Positions 22,594 to 34,115 of a stretch of 64,000 nt of DNA are shown here, in pieces; the stretch's first letter is position 1, and each line of letters opens with the position of its first letter. The DNA lies in the NCBI GenBank assembly GCA_001972305.1, contig BDDD01000040.1, positions 695,471 to 759,470 of the forward strand, in the 5' to 3' direction. Origin of the DNA: Cephalotus follicularis (taxonomy: Eukaryota > Streptophyta > Magnoliopsida > Oxalidales > Cephalotaceae). The notes below the pieces were generated by a model. It was not told the origin of the DNA. It searched no databases and saw nothing but the letters and a program-made list of their open reading frames with translations. The position numbers and the translations under genes are program-made.

Positions 22594-22595
<2 letters not shown>
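22051..22595. other. upstream (leader) region of the gag fragment
   Basis: AT-rich sequence with short imperfect repeats of ATCCGCACA and GGTGGT, and no coding frame. Confidence 0.35.

Positions 22596-22636
<41 letters not shown>
22596..22636. repeat. (TG)n microsatellite
   Basis: About 20 uninterrupted TG units. Confidence 0.97.
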
Positions 22637-22639
<3 letters not shown>

Positions 22640-22674
22640 AAAGACTAATTTAAATTACCTTAGATCTCAGTTGG

Positions 22675-22990
22675 ACAGAGTCTCATACTGATAACGTATT
22701 ATAAACTTATGGGATTAACTAACAAATAAATATTGTACTATAAAAAAATTAAGAGAGAATGTAAGATAGAATGAGATATTATCTTATTATGAGTTATTAT
22801 TCTTCATAACAATACATACATATTTAAAAGAGTTTATAATTATCGGAATAAGATTAGAGTTATTGAAATAAGATTAAGGTTATTGTAATAGTAATAGTAA
22901 TGATTGATGAAATAGTAATAAATAATTATTTTACAACATGTTTGATATTTATAATCTTAATATTGTAATAGTTGATAGAGATATCCCACG
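22675..22990 (-). mobile_element. possible LTR of the gag fragment
   Basis: On the minus strand the sequence near 22675-22705 reads ATAATACGTTATCAGTATGA then GACTCTG. Phrases of this kind mark the LTR end and primer region of some Copia elements. The LTR would extend to higher coordinates and might start near 22990 (TGTCAACGTGGGATATC). No second LTR was found, so the limits are a guess. Confidence 0.3.
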
Positions 22991-23331
22991 TTGACAAAGA
23001 GATAAAAGTAGTACAAAAGTACAAAGTTAGAGTAAGCGGTTAATGGGTAAATGTTTGTTAAATCGAAGGGTAAGATTAAGTTTGTTAAATCTACGGTCAC
23101 AAACTAAGAGGGTATGATGCACACCGGTTTATAAAAGACACAGAGGACCGACTCTTCTTAGTCTATCTAAAGACATTGTTCTATTAATTATTATTATTAA
23201 CTATGATTTATTACTTTTATAATTCGTACATTTCAATTTTCAATTTAATCAAATATGTAAAAATATGTTATTGAATAACTAAATGTAAAAATTATATAAT
23301 AGTCAGATTTGTTATATATAAATAACATACC
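22991..23331. other. spacer with a possible + strand TATA box
   Basis: GTTTATAAAAGACAC near 23130 looks like a TATA box with CT-rich sequence after it, perhaps from another LTR remnant. Nothing else is recognisable. Confidence 0.3.
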
Positions 23332-23831
23332 TGATATGGGAAAAATCCTACTCAAAAGATAATGCCACGTGTCCTCGGGAAAACAAGACAAGTGTCCTCT
23401 AGAGTTACATACACGTGGTCGGGCATTTACAGTCTGAAAAGATAACGCACAATAACGCTCCGGTGTAAAATCAGGGAAATGGCGAGATACTCGACATTTC
23501 CTTAGGGGTACAATAATCATCTCCGCAAGTCAAGAAAAGCAGTTACATCCAGGCACTAATATAAATACAACAAAGCAACACATTACACAGGTCCGTCATT
23601 TTCATATACTTAAAGAACCTTATTGTTGTTTTCTCTGCCTTCACTGACTTAAGCATCGGAGAGTCCCCGGGAGTGAAATCTCCTGGACCTTTGTATAGTT
23701 TACTTTCTTTGTGCAGGGAGGATAATCAAACACCATCAAAACACCGTTTCTCGGAGCATTAAGGGCGTTCCCTCTACAAATCAAACCCTTACACCTGAGG
23801 GACAGTTGTGTAGTTGATTTTTACATCAACA
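23332..23831 (+). mobile_element. 5' LTR of Tat-lineage element
   Basis: The proposed LTR runs from TGATATGGG to ACATCAACA, 500 bp, and ends two bases before the primer site. A TATA box, TAATATAAATAC, lies at 23558-23569. The start is less certain than the end. No matching 3' LTR was found; the element's 3' end is lost at 33062. Confidence 0.6.
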
Positions 23832-23833
23832 GT

Positions 23834-23850
23834 TGTCGCCGTCTGTGGGA
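23834..23850 (+). other. primer binding site of the Tat element
   Basis: TGTCGCCGTCTGTGGGA differs by one base from the TGGCGCCGTCTGTGGGA phrase that follows the LTR in Tat-type elements. Confidence 0.75.
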
Positions 23851-23888
23851 AACACAGCAAAAACTTTTCTACAAAAACACTAATAACC

Positions 23889-25818
23889 ATGCCTCCAAGG
23901 AGAAACAACATCTCTACCCCCGCCGGCAGCCAAGCAGCCACCAATAGCTAACTACCGGCTGCGGGACAAGTCGTCGCACCTGAGCAACCTCCCATTACTG
24001 GCGAGAAATTCAACCAACTGCTCCAGAAAATGGGGCGACTCATAACCTTGCTGGCGAGCAATCTACCCAACCAAAACCAGGCTAATCCGAGTAGACCTAT
24101 CATTCGAGGTCATTCTAGTCCGAACAGACCAGACCAGGAGGTTCAACAGCCTCAGGAGGCAAGGCGAAACCTACCGAGGAGGGCCATGCGCCCCTCAAGG
24201 CGGTCAGAGGTTGATACACCTCTGAGGAGGAGAACAGAGATTGATACATCTTTAAGGGTGGAGTCTTTGAGCGCTCGGGATCACAGTAACAATCCTCGGC
24301 TAGACCTTCCCTAGCATGAACCCAGAGGATGCCGAGGAGACCCGAGCATGCTCCTACTCTTCACATAGGATGGAGACGTTGCAGAAGAGCAGGTCAGACC
24401 ACTAGGTCCGACTTGCAACGCAAAAATCCCAAGTTTCTAGAAAGTTAAGGAATATTGAGGATGTGGAGCAAGCCATGAACAAAAGGTTTACTGAGATGGA
24501 GAGTAGGCTCCGATGAATCCGAGGAATCGAAGGGGTACATGTCAGAGGTACGAAATATCAACTAGACACCCTTCACACCAAAGATAATGAGGGAGCGTAT
24601 CCCAAAAGGATTCAGGTTCCTGAATCTCAAGGAGTAAGATGGATCCACAGACCCAATCCAGAAAGTGCGCTATTATACCCAAATTATGCTAGTGCATCAG
24701 GCTTCAGATGATGTGATTTACCGAGGATTCACGGTAACTCTGACAGGCGCAGCCCAGACGTGGTATATTCCAAGTTGTCACCAAATTCAGTGGCGAACTT
24801 AGAACAGTTTACCGAACTATTCGTTACCAAATTCCTCAACAGTACCACGAAGAGAAGGAATTCAAGTCATTTGATCAATGTGGTGAAGGGGAATAATGAG
24901 TCCCTAAGAGACTACCTCACCAGATTTAACAAGGAGTCTCTAAAAGTGAAGAACCTGGAGCCGTCATTCGCTCTAGAAGTTCTAAAAAATGGATTGAAGT
25001 ACAATTCACCCTTCAATTTCTCAATAATGAAGAAGCCTACTCAGGATATGGCCGACCTCCTCAGATTGGCAGAGAAGTATGTGAATGACGAGGAGGCGAT
25101 GATAGCTAGGAAGCAAAAGACTTCTTGGTATGGCCATCAGGCAGAGAAAGAGGAGAACTCACGGGGTGTTCCAGGGAAGAAACAGAAGAGAAAGGATAGG
25201 TCAGAGATGACCAAAAATGACATGAGGCACAAGCTCTACCAAAAGGAGGAATCCCCAAAGAGGGGGGCACCAATCCCAACTTACAACAATTTTTCCCCTC
25301 TCCTGGAGAAGAGGACCAGGATTATTGCAGTAGAAAAGGACAAGGTCCCTATCCAATGGCCAGTACCACTGAGATCTCCGGTAGAGAAGAGGGACTCAAA
25401 TAAATATTGACGCTACCATCGTGACCACGGACACGATACGAAGGAGTGAAGGCACTTGAAGAATTAGATTGAGGACTTGATTCAAAAAGGTCATCTTAGA
25501 AAGTATATGAACAGAGATGCTCCTCAACAGAGAAGGGAGCGCAGAGAAGAAGCTCCGCAGCAATCGAATAGTGTGATCCACATAATCTCTGGAGGGATCG
25601 CATATGGTGGAGACCATAGCGGGGCTCGAAAAGCCTATGCTAGACAGACCTTTGCTGTGCAACAATACCCACATAGCAAAAGGTTGAAATCAGGTGGAGA
25701 TGAGGAGGTAATATCCTTCTCTGAAGCAAACTATGAGAGAGTACGTCTCCCTCACGATGATCCAGTTGTGGTGACTCTTCGGACGATATCCTATACAAGC
25801 ATGCATTTGATCAGTTGA
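23889..25818 (+). pseudogene. Tat gag remnant with start of protease region
   Basis: ATG 23889 begins MPPRRNNISTP and meets a TAA within about 20 codons. The core gag motif lies at 24760-25130: WYSKLSPNSV-like start, LRDYLTRFN, LKVKNLEPSFALEVLKNGL and ADLLRLAEKYVNDEEA. It continues into a basic stretch and RYHRDHGHDTKE (about 25412-25450), which has three in-frame stops around it. The segment 25477-25818 adds GHLRKYMNRD and VISFSEANYERVRLPHDDP, the conserved run just before the aspartic protease. The gag is non-functional. Confidence 0.8.
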
Positions 25819-26390
25819 GGATACCGGCCGACCAGTTGAGGCCCGTGAAAACACCTCTGGTGGGCTTCGTAAGAGAGATGGTCCATCCTCTAGGATCCAT
25901 TGACTTGTCAGTGGTAGCAGACACGGCCCCACGCCAGACTCAAGTGTAAATGACATTCCTGGTGGTTGATACACCAAGCCCATACAATGCAATAGTTGGG
26001 TGACCGGTCTAAATTTGATGGAGGCGATAGTGTCAACGAGGCACTTAGCGATAAAATTCCTAACAAGGTTTGGTATGGGTGAGGTCCGAGGAGACCAGCA
26101 GATAGCTAGGCAGTGCTATAGGACTGCTATAATGGACAAGGGAAAGGAAACGGTCATTCCAATTACAAATGTGGAGCTCAGAGGAGAAGTGGAGCCCGAG
26201 CGTCCACAGCCTGTGGAAAATGTTGTGCATGTGCCTTTAGAGGAAGGCAATGCAGAGAAAGTGTTCCAAGTTGGCTCCCAACTTGGAGAGGTGGAGAAAG
26301 AGGAACTAATAAGGTTCCTCAAAAATAACAAAGATGTGTTCGCCTGGTCGAAAAGGAGGTTCCAGGGATCAATCCAGAGGTGATGGTACA
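25819..26390 (+). pseudogene. Tat aspartic protease and RT-linker remnant
   Basis: The frames read FDQLRIPADQL, VGFVREMVHPLGSIDLSV and then LNLMEAIVSTRHLAIKF. They are followed by GMGEVRGDQQIARQCY (26080-26120), the usual end of Tat protease. The catalytic DNGSSAD stretch expected before 25819 is deleted or unrecognisable. A TGA interrupts the run at about 25999. The linker then carries NKDVFAWSKR (about 26330), the usual approach to RT. Confidence 0.7.
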
Positions 26391-27642
26391 TAAACTGAGT
26401 GAAGATCCAATGAGGCCTCCAACCAGACAAAAGAAGAGAAACTTCGCCCCCAAAAGGCAACAAATAATAGCAGCTGAAGTCAACAAGTTGTTGCAGGCAG
26501 GGTTTATAAGGGAAGTGCAATACTCTGACTAGCTGGCGAACCCAGTCCTAGTCAAGAAGGCTAATGGCAAGTGGAGGATGTTTATAGATTTTAAAGATCT
26601 CAACAAAGCTTGTCCAAAAGACCACTTCCCCCTCTCGAAGATTGATCAATTGGTGGATGCAACCTCCGGATACAAAATGCTAAGCTTCTTGGATGCATAC
26701 TCGGGTTATAATCAAATCCCTATGTATGAGCCAGGCGAGAACAAAACGGTATTCATCACTGATAGGGGGATCCACTGCTACAAAGTCATGCCCTTTGGAT
26801 TAAAAAATGCTGGGGCGACCTACCAATGGTTGGTCAATAAAATATTTGCACCTCAGATCGGGAGAAATATGGAGGTACATATTGACGATATACTCGTCAA
26901 AACACCAGCAATGAGTCATCACATTAAAGACTTGGAGAAGACTTTTGAAGTACTGAGAAAATACAAAATGCGTCTCAATCCCTTCAAGTGTACTTTTGGG
27001 GTCACTTCTGGTAAGTTCCTCGGGTTTATGGTTTCTATCAGAGGAATGGAGGCCAACCCAGAGAAGATCTCGACAATTCAGAGCTTGAAGCCTCCTCAAT
27101 CTATCAGGGATATACAGAGGTTAAATGGTAAAATCGCAGCCCTGAGCATATTCATTTCCAAGTCAGCGGAAAAGTGTCTTCCTTTCTTCAAGGTATTGAG
27201 AGATCCCAAGGGATTTTCCTGGTCGGAAGAATGTCAAGAAGCCTTCGAGAAATTGAAGGAGTACCTGGCTTCCCCTCCTCTGATATCAAAACCAAAGGAT
27301 GGGGAAGACTTGTATTTGTGCCTTGCGGCAACATCAGGCACAGTGAGTGCAGTGCTTGTCAGGGAGGAGGAAAAAGTTCAAAGGCCGGTGTATTATGTGA
27401 GCAAGGCTTTAAACGATGCTGAGGGGAGATATCTAGAGGTAGAGAAGTATGTATATGCTCTGATTATTGCGGCGAGAAAGTTGAGGCCATATTTTCAAGC
27501 CCACACAATCAAGGTTTTGACCAACAAGCCACTTAGACAAGTGCTAGCAAAGCCAGACACATCAGGAAGACTAGTCAAGTGGCCTGTTGAGTTGGGCGAA
27601 TACGATGTAAAGTTTAAGGCCAGACCAGAAATAAAATCTTAG
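26391..27642 (+). pseudogene. Tat reverse transcriptase and RNase H
   Basis: The order is KRRNFAPKRQQIIAAEVNKL, a TAG at about 26530 where Trp is expected, then NPVLVKKANGKWRMFIDFKD. LDAYSGYNQI and MPFGLKNAGATYQ follow, with the catalytic IDD (usually VDD) near 26880, LNPFKCTFGV and GKFLGFMVS. RNase H follows with AAT.GTVSAVLVRE, PVYYVSKAL and EKYVYALIIAARKLRPYFQ. From 26578 to 27642 the frame is open (354 codons), so this is the best-kept part of the element. It ends at a TAG where Gln is expected (IKS-stop-VLADF). Confidence 0.88.
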
Positions 27643-27645
27643 GTC

Positions 27646-28443
27646 TTGGCCGACTTTGTAGATAATACACTTACGGAGTGTATGGAAGAAGACCCCTCCG
27701 AGAATGTGAAGGGGCTATGGAAGTTGTCCATTGATGGCTCATCCTTCATCTCCGGGAGTGGAGCAGGTTTGGTGCTAACTAGTCCATATGGGTGGACCTT
27801 GGAGTACGCTATGAGATTTGGGTTCAAAGCCACAAATAATGAAGCCGAGTGGGAATCTTTGATCTCCGGGCTGACAATTGCAAATCACTTAGAGATTCAA
27901 AATATAGAAGCCTCTAGTGATTCTCAACTAATGGTTGGTCTGGTGAGTGGAGAGTATGGGGCCAAAGAAGACTCAATGGCTAAATACTTAGCACATGTTC
28001 AGAGTTTGAAGTTGGCTTTACAAGTGTTCAGAGTTTTGAAAGTACCCAGAGTAGAGAACGCTCGAGCAGATCAGTTGTCAAAACTAGCCACATCGGAGGA
28101 ATTAGAGAAAAATCGAACCGTGCTAGTAGACTACTTGGACAGGCCCACCATTTTAGAAGTGGATGTGATGGACATTATTGTATCACATGAGCCGAATTGG
28201 ATGACTCCGTTCATTAGTTGGCTAAGGGATGGAATTTTGCCAGAGGACCCAGAGGAAGCGAGAAGACTTGTGTATAGATCCAACAGATACCAATTCCGAG
28301 AAGGAATCCTCTACAAAAAGTCTTTTTCTTTCCCTATGCTGAGATGTTTGACTCCCTCAGAAGTCGACTATGCTCTAAGGGAGGTCCATGAAGGAGTATG
28401 TGTAAATCACACGGGGGCAGAACCTTGTCCAACAAATTACTGA
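27646..28443 (+). pseudogene. Tat second (archaeal-type) RNase H and integrase zinc domain start
   Basis: WKLSIDGSSFISGSGAGLVL, NNEAEWESLISGL, DSQLMVGLVSGEYGAK and VENARADQLSKLAT are the archaeal-type RNase H motifs that mark the Tat lineage. They are followed by the pre-integrase part (YRFREGILYKKS-like, near 28290) and EVHEGVC.NHTG. One frame stays open for 265 codons. A frameshift at about 28435 passes into the rest of the zinc domain. Confidence 0.85.
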
Positions 28444-29611
28444 GGCAGGGCTATTTCTGGTCCATCATGCACGAAGATGCCATCGACTTTGTACGGAAGT
28501 ATGATAAGTGTCAAAGGAATGCTAATGTAAGCAGAAAACCATCAAAGCCTTTGACATCTATCACTTCTCCTTGGCCCTTTGCACAATGGGGAATGGACTT
28601 CGTCGGACCATTGCCAGTGGCGACAGAGTAGAGAAAATACCTCATTGTGGCAGTGGATTACTTCACCAAATGGGTGGAAGTCGAGCCCCTAGCTACAATC
28701 ACAGAGAAGAACACGGAAAGATTCATCTGGAAATCAATCATTTGTAGATTCAGGGTCCCAAGAGTAATAGTCTCTGACAATAGGAAACAGTTTGATTGCC
28801 AGGCTTTCCAAAATTTTTGCAAAGAGTGGAGAATTGAACATAGGCTTGCTTCCGTAGCCTACCCCCAGAGCAATGGCCAAGCATAGGTCATTAACAGAGA
28901 AATCATCTCAAGGTTAAAAAAACACCTTGAGGATAGCAAGGGAAGATGGACAGAGGAGCTATCAAGTGTGTTATAGGCTTACAGAACCACTCCTTGGACC
29001 ACAACTGGCGAGTCTCCATTCAACCTTTGTTTTGGAACAGAAGCTATGATACTGGTGGAAATTTGAGTGCATTCACCTAGAGTTGTGCATTTTAGTGAAG
29101 AAAATAATGAAGAAGGATTGAGAAACCTCCTTGACTTAGTGAAAGAGCTCATAGATAAGGTAGCCATCAAAGTAGTAGCTTACCAACAGAGGGTGAGCCG
29201 TTATTACAACAAAAGGGTAAATCTCCGACCACTAAGGGAAGGAGATCTAGTCCTCCGCAATGCAGCAATAGCTAATCCTACCGGTACCTGATGAAAGTTA
29301 GCTCCGAATTGGGAGGGGCTCTACAAGATGAAAAGAGTGCTCCAACCAAGAAGTTTTAAACTTAAAACTCTGGGGGGCAGGGAGATTCCTAGGGTTTGGA
29401 ATGCCGATCACCTAAGGAAGTACTCTCAATGACTAGTGCAAGTATGTACATATGTTCAAAATTCAAGAATATCAATAAAGATGAATTTTTTCTTCAAAAA
29501 GAGCATGTTCAAGATTATAGTTTCAAGTTTGCAAGGGACCAGAGGCCCAATGTTCAAGTCCTTAAAGCTCTGAACAGAAGCCGACTAATTCCCTTAGTCA
29601 AAAAGCTTTAA
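28398..29611 (+). pseudogene. Tat integrase remnant
   Basis: The zinc domain ends in GYFWSIMHEDAIDFVRKYDKC. The core has QWGMDFVGPLP (first catalytic Asp), VSDNRKQF (second Asp) and PQSNGQA followed by a TAG exactly where the catalytic Glu should be (28886). Further stops lie at 28629 and 28975 (Trp position in the SVLWAYRTTPW run). The C-terminal part reads YQQRVSRYYNKRVNLRPLREGDLVLR and PNWEGLYK. The protein cannot work. Confidence 0.82.
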
Positions 29612-30010
29612 TACAAGCTTGTTCGACCATGCTCCCAATGGAGCAATCAAAGCAGACCTTGATACAGGACCTGAGCTATCAAAGTCTCACGAAGACGTAA
29701 AACTATTAAGGGAGTAACCAAATACAAACTATAGTCTCAAACAGACCAAGATCTCAAGACAATAAAGAATCCCATCCGAGGAGCGCTCAAAACTCCCATC
29801 CGAGGAGAGCTAAAGACTCTCATCTGAGAAGCGCCAAAGACTCATATCCGAGGAGCACCAAAGACTCCATCCGAGGAGCACCCAAAGTTTATCAACAAAA
29901 GACTCCTAAGGGAGAAATACAAAAATACAACAATATTGAAAGACTTCTAAGGAATCAATAAGACTCCTAAGGAAGCAAACACTGGTCGGCAACCCCATAA
30001 GAACTTGTCC
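29612..30010 (+). mobile_element. Tat 3' non-coding region with short tandem repeats
   Basis: Between 29765 and 29890 about five units of roughly 25 bp read CATCCGAGGAGCRCYAAAGACT. Similar phrases such as CGGCAACCCCATAAGAACT and CTCCTAAGGGAG recur on both sides of the MITE that follows. There is no frame. Confidence 0.65.
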
Positions 30011-30519
30011 GACCAAACTAGGGATGGCAATGGGGCGGATTAGGGTGTATTTTGTCATCCCCATCCCTACCCCAGGCAAAACTTGTCTCGATCCACCTCA
30101 TCTTCATCCCTAACCTCATGGATGTATAAGCTAAACACAACCACATGACTAGTAGTTTCTTTTATTCTTAAACTCACATATTAATATGCTTAAAGTTTAA
30201 GAAAAAAAAGATTTTATGTATTTGTTATAAATATTACAATAAATCCCAGATATAATATTACAATAATATTTTGAGAAGTTCATTTATTGATATATCATAT
30301 ATGTGATAAAATATATGTGATACAATATATAAAGGCGGAATGGGACGGGGCGGAGCAGGGAAAACACTTGCTTTGCCCCCTCCCCACCCCACATGCGGGT
30401 CATATTTTTCCCCCATCCCCACCACAATCCTTAAACGGGGCGGGGATTTCCCACCCCATTTGAAGCGGAGCGGATCGAGGAGAGCGGGGGCGGGGAAAAT
30501 TTCCGTCCCTAGACCAAAC
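30011..30519. mobile_element. hAT-type MITE (30019-30511) with perfect 8-bp target site duplication
   Basis: The element runs from TAGGGATGGCAATGGGGCGG to GGGGAAAATTTCCGTCCCTA and is 493 bp long. Its ends are imperfect inverted repeats (TAGGGATGGCAA against TAGGGACGGAAA). It is flanked on both sides by GACCAAAC (30011-30018 and 30512-30519). The ends and the 8-bp duplication fit hAT elements. GC-rich ends enclose an AT-rich centre, and there is no transposase. Confidence 0.93.
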
Positions 30520-31016
30520 CAATATCGTGTCTTGAGAGGTGAATCCATAAGAACTCACAACGATTAAGTTCGTTGACTGGGCGCTTTAATACAAGTGCTC
30601 CCATGAGAGATAAAAAGCTCGGTTGACCTGGTTTGAAAAATATCAGACCAGACGAGATCCTGGTCGGCAACTTGTCCTACCAGAAACATACCTTGATCAG
30701 CGAACACATAAGAACTCGCAATGATCAATTATCTTTGCATAAGCGCTTTTGATACAAAGTGTCCTACGGGGGCTAGAAAGCTTAGGTGACTTGGTCTGAA
30801 AAACGTAGGATCATAATGCAATAAGTCTATAAAATAGGCTAAGTAAAAATTTCTAAGGGAATTGCCAAAGCTAAAGAAGCTATAAAGGCATGCAAAGCGA
30901 GAAGAAATTCCTAAGGGAATAAAAAGACACAGTGATGCCAAAAGCTCCTTTTATTATCGCTCAAAAAGTACAAGTTATATTGTCAAAGTTACAATGCAAA
31001 AGAAAAAGTTACAAAA
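30520..31016 (+). mobile_element. Tat 3' non-coding region, continued
   Basis: Two imperfect copies of 'CATAAGAACTCRCAACGATYAA..GCGCTTT.ATACAA.GTG' lie about 180 bp apart (30545 and 30705). There is no reading frame. The region lies between pol and the antisense ORF. Confidence 0.6.
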
Positions 31017-33062
31017 TTAAGGCTCTGAAGGAGAGGGCTCATGTTCATCCTCTGGCAGAGGAGCAGCAAAGCGTTCAGGGGCAGGAGGTTGAGGAGCAAC
31101 AAGCTCTAAACAAGGCAGCAGAGAAGAAGTGGACACCTCAGGATCCGAGGATACGATAACCAGATCCAGGGACCCGGTTCTCTGCGTTTCATTCTCTTCC
31201 CGAGCAAGACGAGCTTCCTCTTCTAAGGCGAGCCCAGCTTTCCCTTCCTCTACATCAATTCCCTCAGGATAGAAGTCGAAGTTATCAGCAGTCTGGCAGC
31301 AAACAATTTGGTACAAAGGAACCTCAGGATGAAGATCCGAGATCCAGTTTTGACAAGAATAGAAGCTCCGATGGAAGTACTCTGCAAATTCCTTGAACAC
31401 TTCCTCTCCAAAAGCCGAGGAAGCCTTGTAGTCCTCTACAGCAGCCTCTATTATTGTCTGGAATTCGGCTGAAGCTTTGAATTCCTTGAGGGCCTTGTCC
31501 ACTACCTTCTTAACCAGAGCTTCATCCATGTCTCGGTAGCCAGAGAACTTTTCATCCAGTGCACGGAACATGTCACCGGTGCTCTCAAGGTCCCATTCCA
31601 CTTCCCTCTTCTCTACCCTCTCCTTTTCCAAAGCCTCGATAGCCTGCCTCTTCTCCTCTGTGATGGACTCTTGGGCTCGGAGAACCTCTTCCAACTGAGT
31701 TTTGGCTGAGTGGGCGGTTTTCTTGAGCTTCACTACCTCTCCCCTCTACTGGTCATTTTGTTCAAGAATGGTATTAAAGTTCTCCACCATCAGTTGAGCA
31801 TCGTTCAGAGCTTTCCAGAGAAAGATGGGTGTCAAAGGAAAAAGCTTAGAATATATTTGAAAAGAAACAGAAGAAATCACTTACCCTAATATTGCTCTGA
31901 ATGTAGTGGTTTATTAGCATCTCATAGCTCCAGCCCTTCCTAGTTTGGAGCTCGGATGGAAGGAAGAATAGCCGGCTGAGTTCAAGGGGAACCCCAGGAG
32001 TATTCAAGTTCAAGCCAGAGCTACCTAACGTCTCTAGCTCATCTATCATCTTGTCGACATCCCGAGGAGCGCTGAGGTGAATCCTATCCTTAGGGCTCAT
32101 CGTTTCCTCAGCCGCGAGAAGAGCTCTCTACCCCTTTCCCTCCTTTGTGCTTCTTGCTTGGAATAGTGGGAAGAGCAGTAGGAGGACGTTCCTCCATAGG
32201 CCGTTTGCCCGTGTCAGATTTCTTCTTGGCAGCCGTAGCAGTGATAGACCTTATCTCGGCCTCCTCAGCGGTTTCTCTTTGCCTAGCTCCCACAACGGCT
32301 ACCTGCATTCTTTTCTCCTTGCTAACCCTGATGATATCTGTCACATTACGTCGAGGACCCATTGATGCAGAGAACCACAAAAAGCACAGAATCAAAAGCA
32401 TAGCAAAAAAACAGTAAGTGAATGAAAGAAATAAAGAAGTTAGAAGTGGAGGAAATGAAGGCTTAATACAGCTTTCCTCCTCGGTCTCGGGCCGAGCCTC
32501 AGGTTCATCTTGGATGTTTTCAACCCTCTCTCTCTCTATCCCGACTGGAATCTCTTCCTCATCGTCCAAGAGGTTTTGCCGGCCAGAGGATATGCTTAAC
32601 CCAACCCGATGAAGACGATCCTCCCATACGGTATGGTTCACCCCCTCTGGCTCCTGAGTGGAGAGTCTTGCCAGGTCGGCCCTCTCGGCTATAGACAAAG
32701 CTGACCTCTTATTAAGGTATTGAATGTCCAATACATCCGACCACTGGCAAGGGGTAAACCCAAGGAGATTGCTAACGAGAAAGTACCTCCCTCTCCAACC
32801 CTTGATAGACTTAGTGGGCTCCACTAGAAGCTTCTTAGTCAATCCAAGACAGGGCTCGAAGTAGTACCCGTGCTTGTCAGGAGAGACAACCAGAATATGG
32901 AATTCTTTGAAGAGCCCCACTGTAGCAGTTGCTTCGACCTCCAGACACTTCACCAGAAATCCTATGATGAAGGCCCAAGATTGCGGTTGGAACAGTGAGG
33001 GGTGGATTTGGAAATGCCTCAGGACCGCAAGAGCAAAGGACGGAATCGGGAGCCTCAGACCA
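31017..33062 (-). pseudogene. antisense extra ORF of the Tat element (gypsy-type transposon domain, Transposase_28-like)
   Basis: Reading down from 33062 the frame gives GLRLPIPSFALAVLRHFQ, HPSLFQPQSWAFIIGFLV, FKEFHILVVSP and WRGRYFLVSN. This resembles the plant 'putative gypsy type transposon' domain (PF04195 style). The N-terminus is cut by the LTR that starts at 33063. The C-terminal parts are acidic/basic low-complexity, then a long coiled coil (31017-31733) rich in Glu, Lys and Ala. A donor AGG|GTAAGT at about 31882 and a downstream acceptor near 31821 suggest a short intron between 31846-32100 and the coiled-coil exon. Another possible intron lies near 32340-32430. Role unknown. It is on the strand opposite to gag-pol and 3' of it, as in other Tat elements. 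Confidence 0.7.
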
Positions 33063-33804
33063 TGTGAGCCCTAGATATTTTATGTGTACGGTTTGGTATA
33101 TATTGTGCCTGTATTTATACGGTATTGTACAGTATTGTACTTATGGGTGGCATGGAATGTATATTATATATACTATTTTTCACTTTTATGCCTGTTTATG
33201 GGTAGGGGAGTTTTTGTAGAACATGATCGCTGTTTGTGAGATTTTCGTCTAAGGGAGCCTATTCCTATATATAGGCGGTTTAGTTCATTATCAATTCACT
33301 TCTCATTTCCTTTAGAGAGATTGAGAGAGTGAGTGAGTTAGAGAGTAAGTGGACGAAATCAAGAAAACAAGGGGTCGTTAGAGTCGTGGCAGCATATAGA
33401 ACCTGAAGGGAGAAGCAGAAGACAGATTCAAGCAACCTATTCTCCGTTCTCAGCTAATTAAGGTAGGTTGTACTTATGCTCCGATATCCTTATATGGATA
33501 GATTTATATGGTTTTATGGTTATGGACAGTTGCATATATGCTAGATGGATGGACTAGGGTAATTGATACGGTTCAAAACGGATTAATAGGGAGATTTGAG
33601 TGAAATCGGAGAATTTGGAGCTTTTTTGCCCAATTCCTGTTTTATCTCAATCTAAGGGTTATGGACATGGTTTTAAAAGGTTTTAAAGCTGTTTTTAAGT
33701 TTCTTTTGATGGTGGGAGCTCATAGCTTCCTTTGATTTGAATTAAAAACAGTTTATACGAATTTTGAGGGATTTTTGGATGATTTTTACAATTGACAGTA
33801 GCCC

Positions 33805-34115
33805 AGGACGTCAACGTGTTCTTCGTGCGCGTTGACGTGTTCCTGAGTGCCCAAGGCATCGACGTTTTCGACTTAAGCGTCAACGCCTAGGTGCCTTTGC
33901 GTTGGTGCACCATTTTGTGCAGCACGTTAACGCTATGAGGGAAATGGACATAAGCGTCGACGCCTTCGGCAAGCGTTGACGCCTTATGTGTTGCCAGCAG
34001 TTGACGCTTAGTGCATGCATCGACGCTCAAGGCCTAGTGCTTTAAGCTTTGATGCTTAGCGCAAAGTGTCGACGTTTAGACTTTAAGCGTCAACGCCTAA
34101 AGCCCATGTCTTGTG
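33805..34115. repeat. cluster of GCGTCGACGC-type palindromes in LTR
   Basis: About ten copies of motifs such as AAGCGTCGACGCC, AAGCGTCAACGCCTA, GCGTTGACG and CATCGACG fall within 310 bp. The surrounding LTR is plain AT-rich sequence. Confidence 0.75.
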
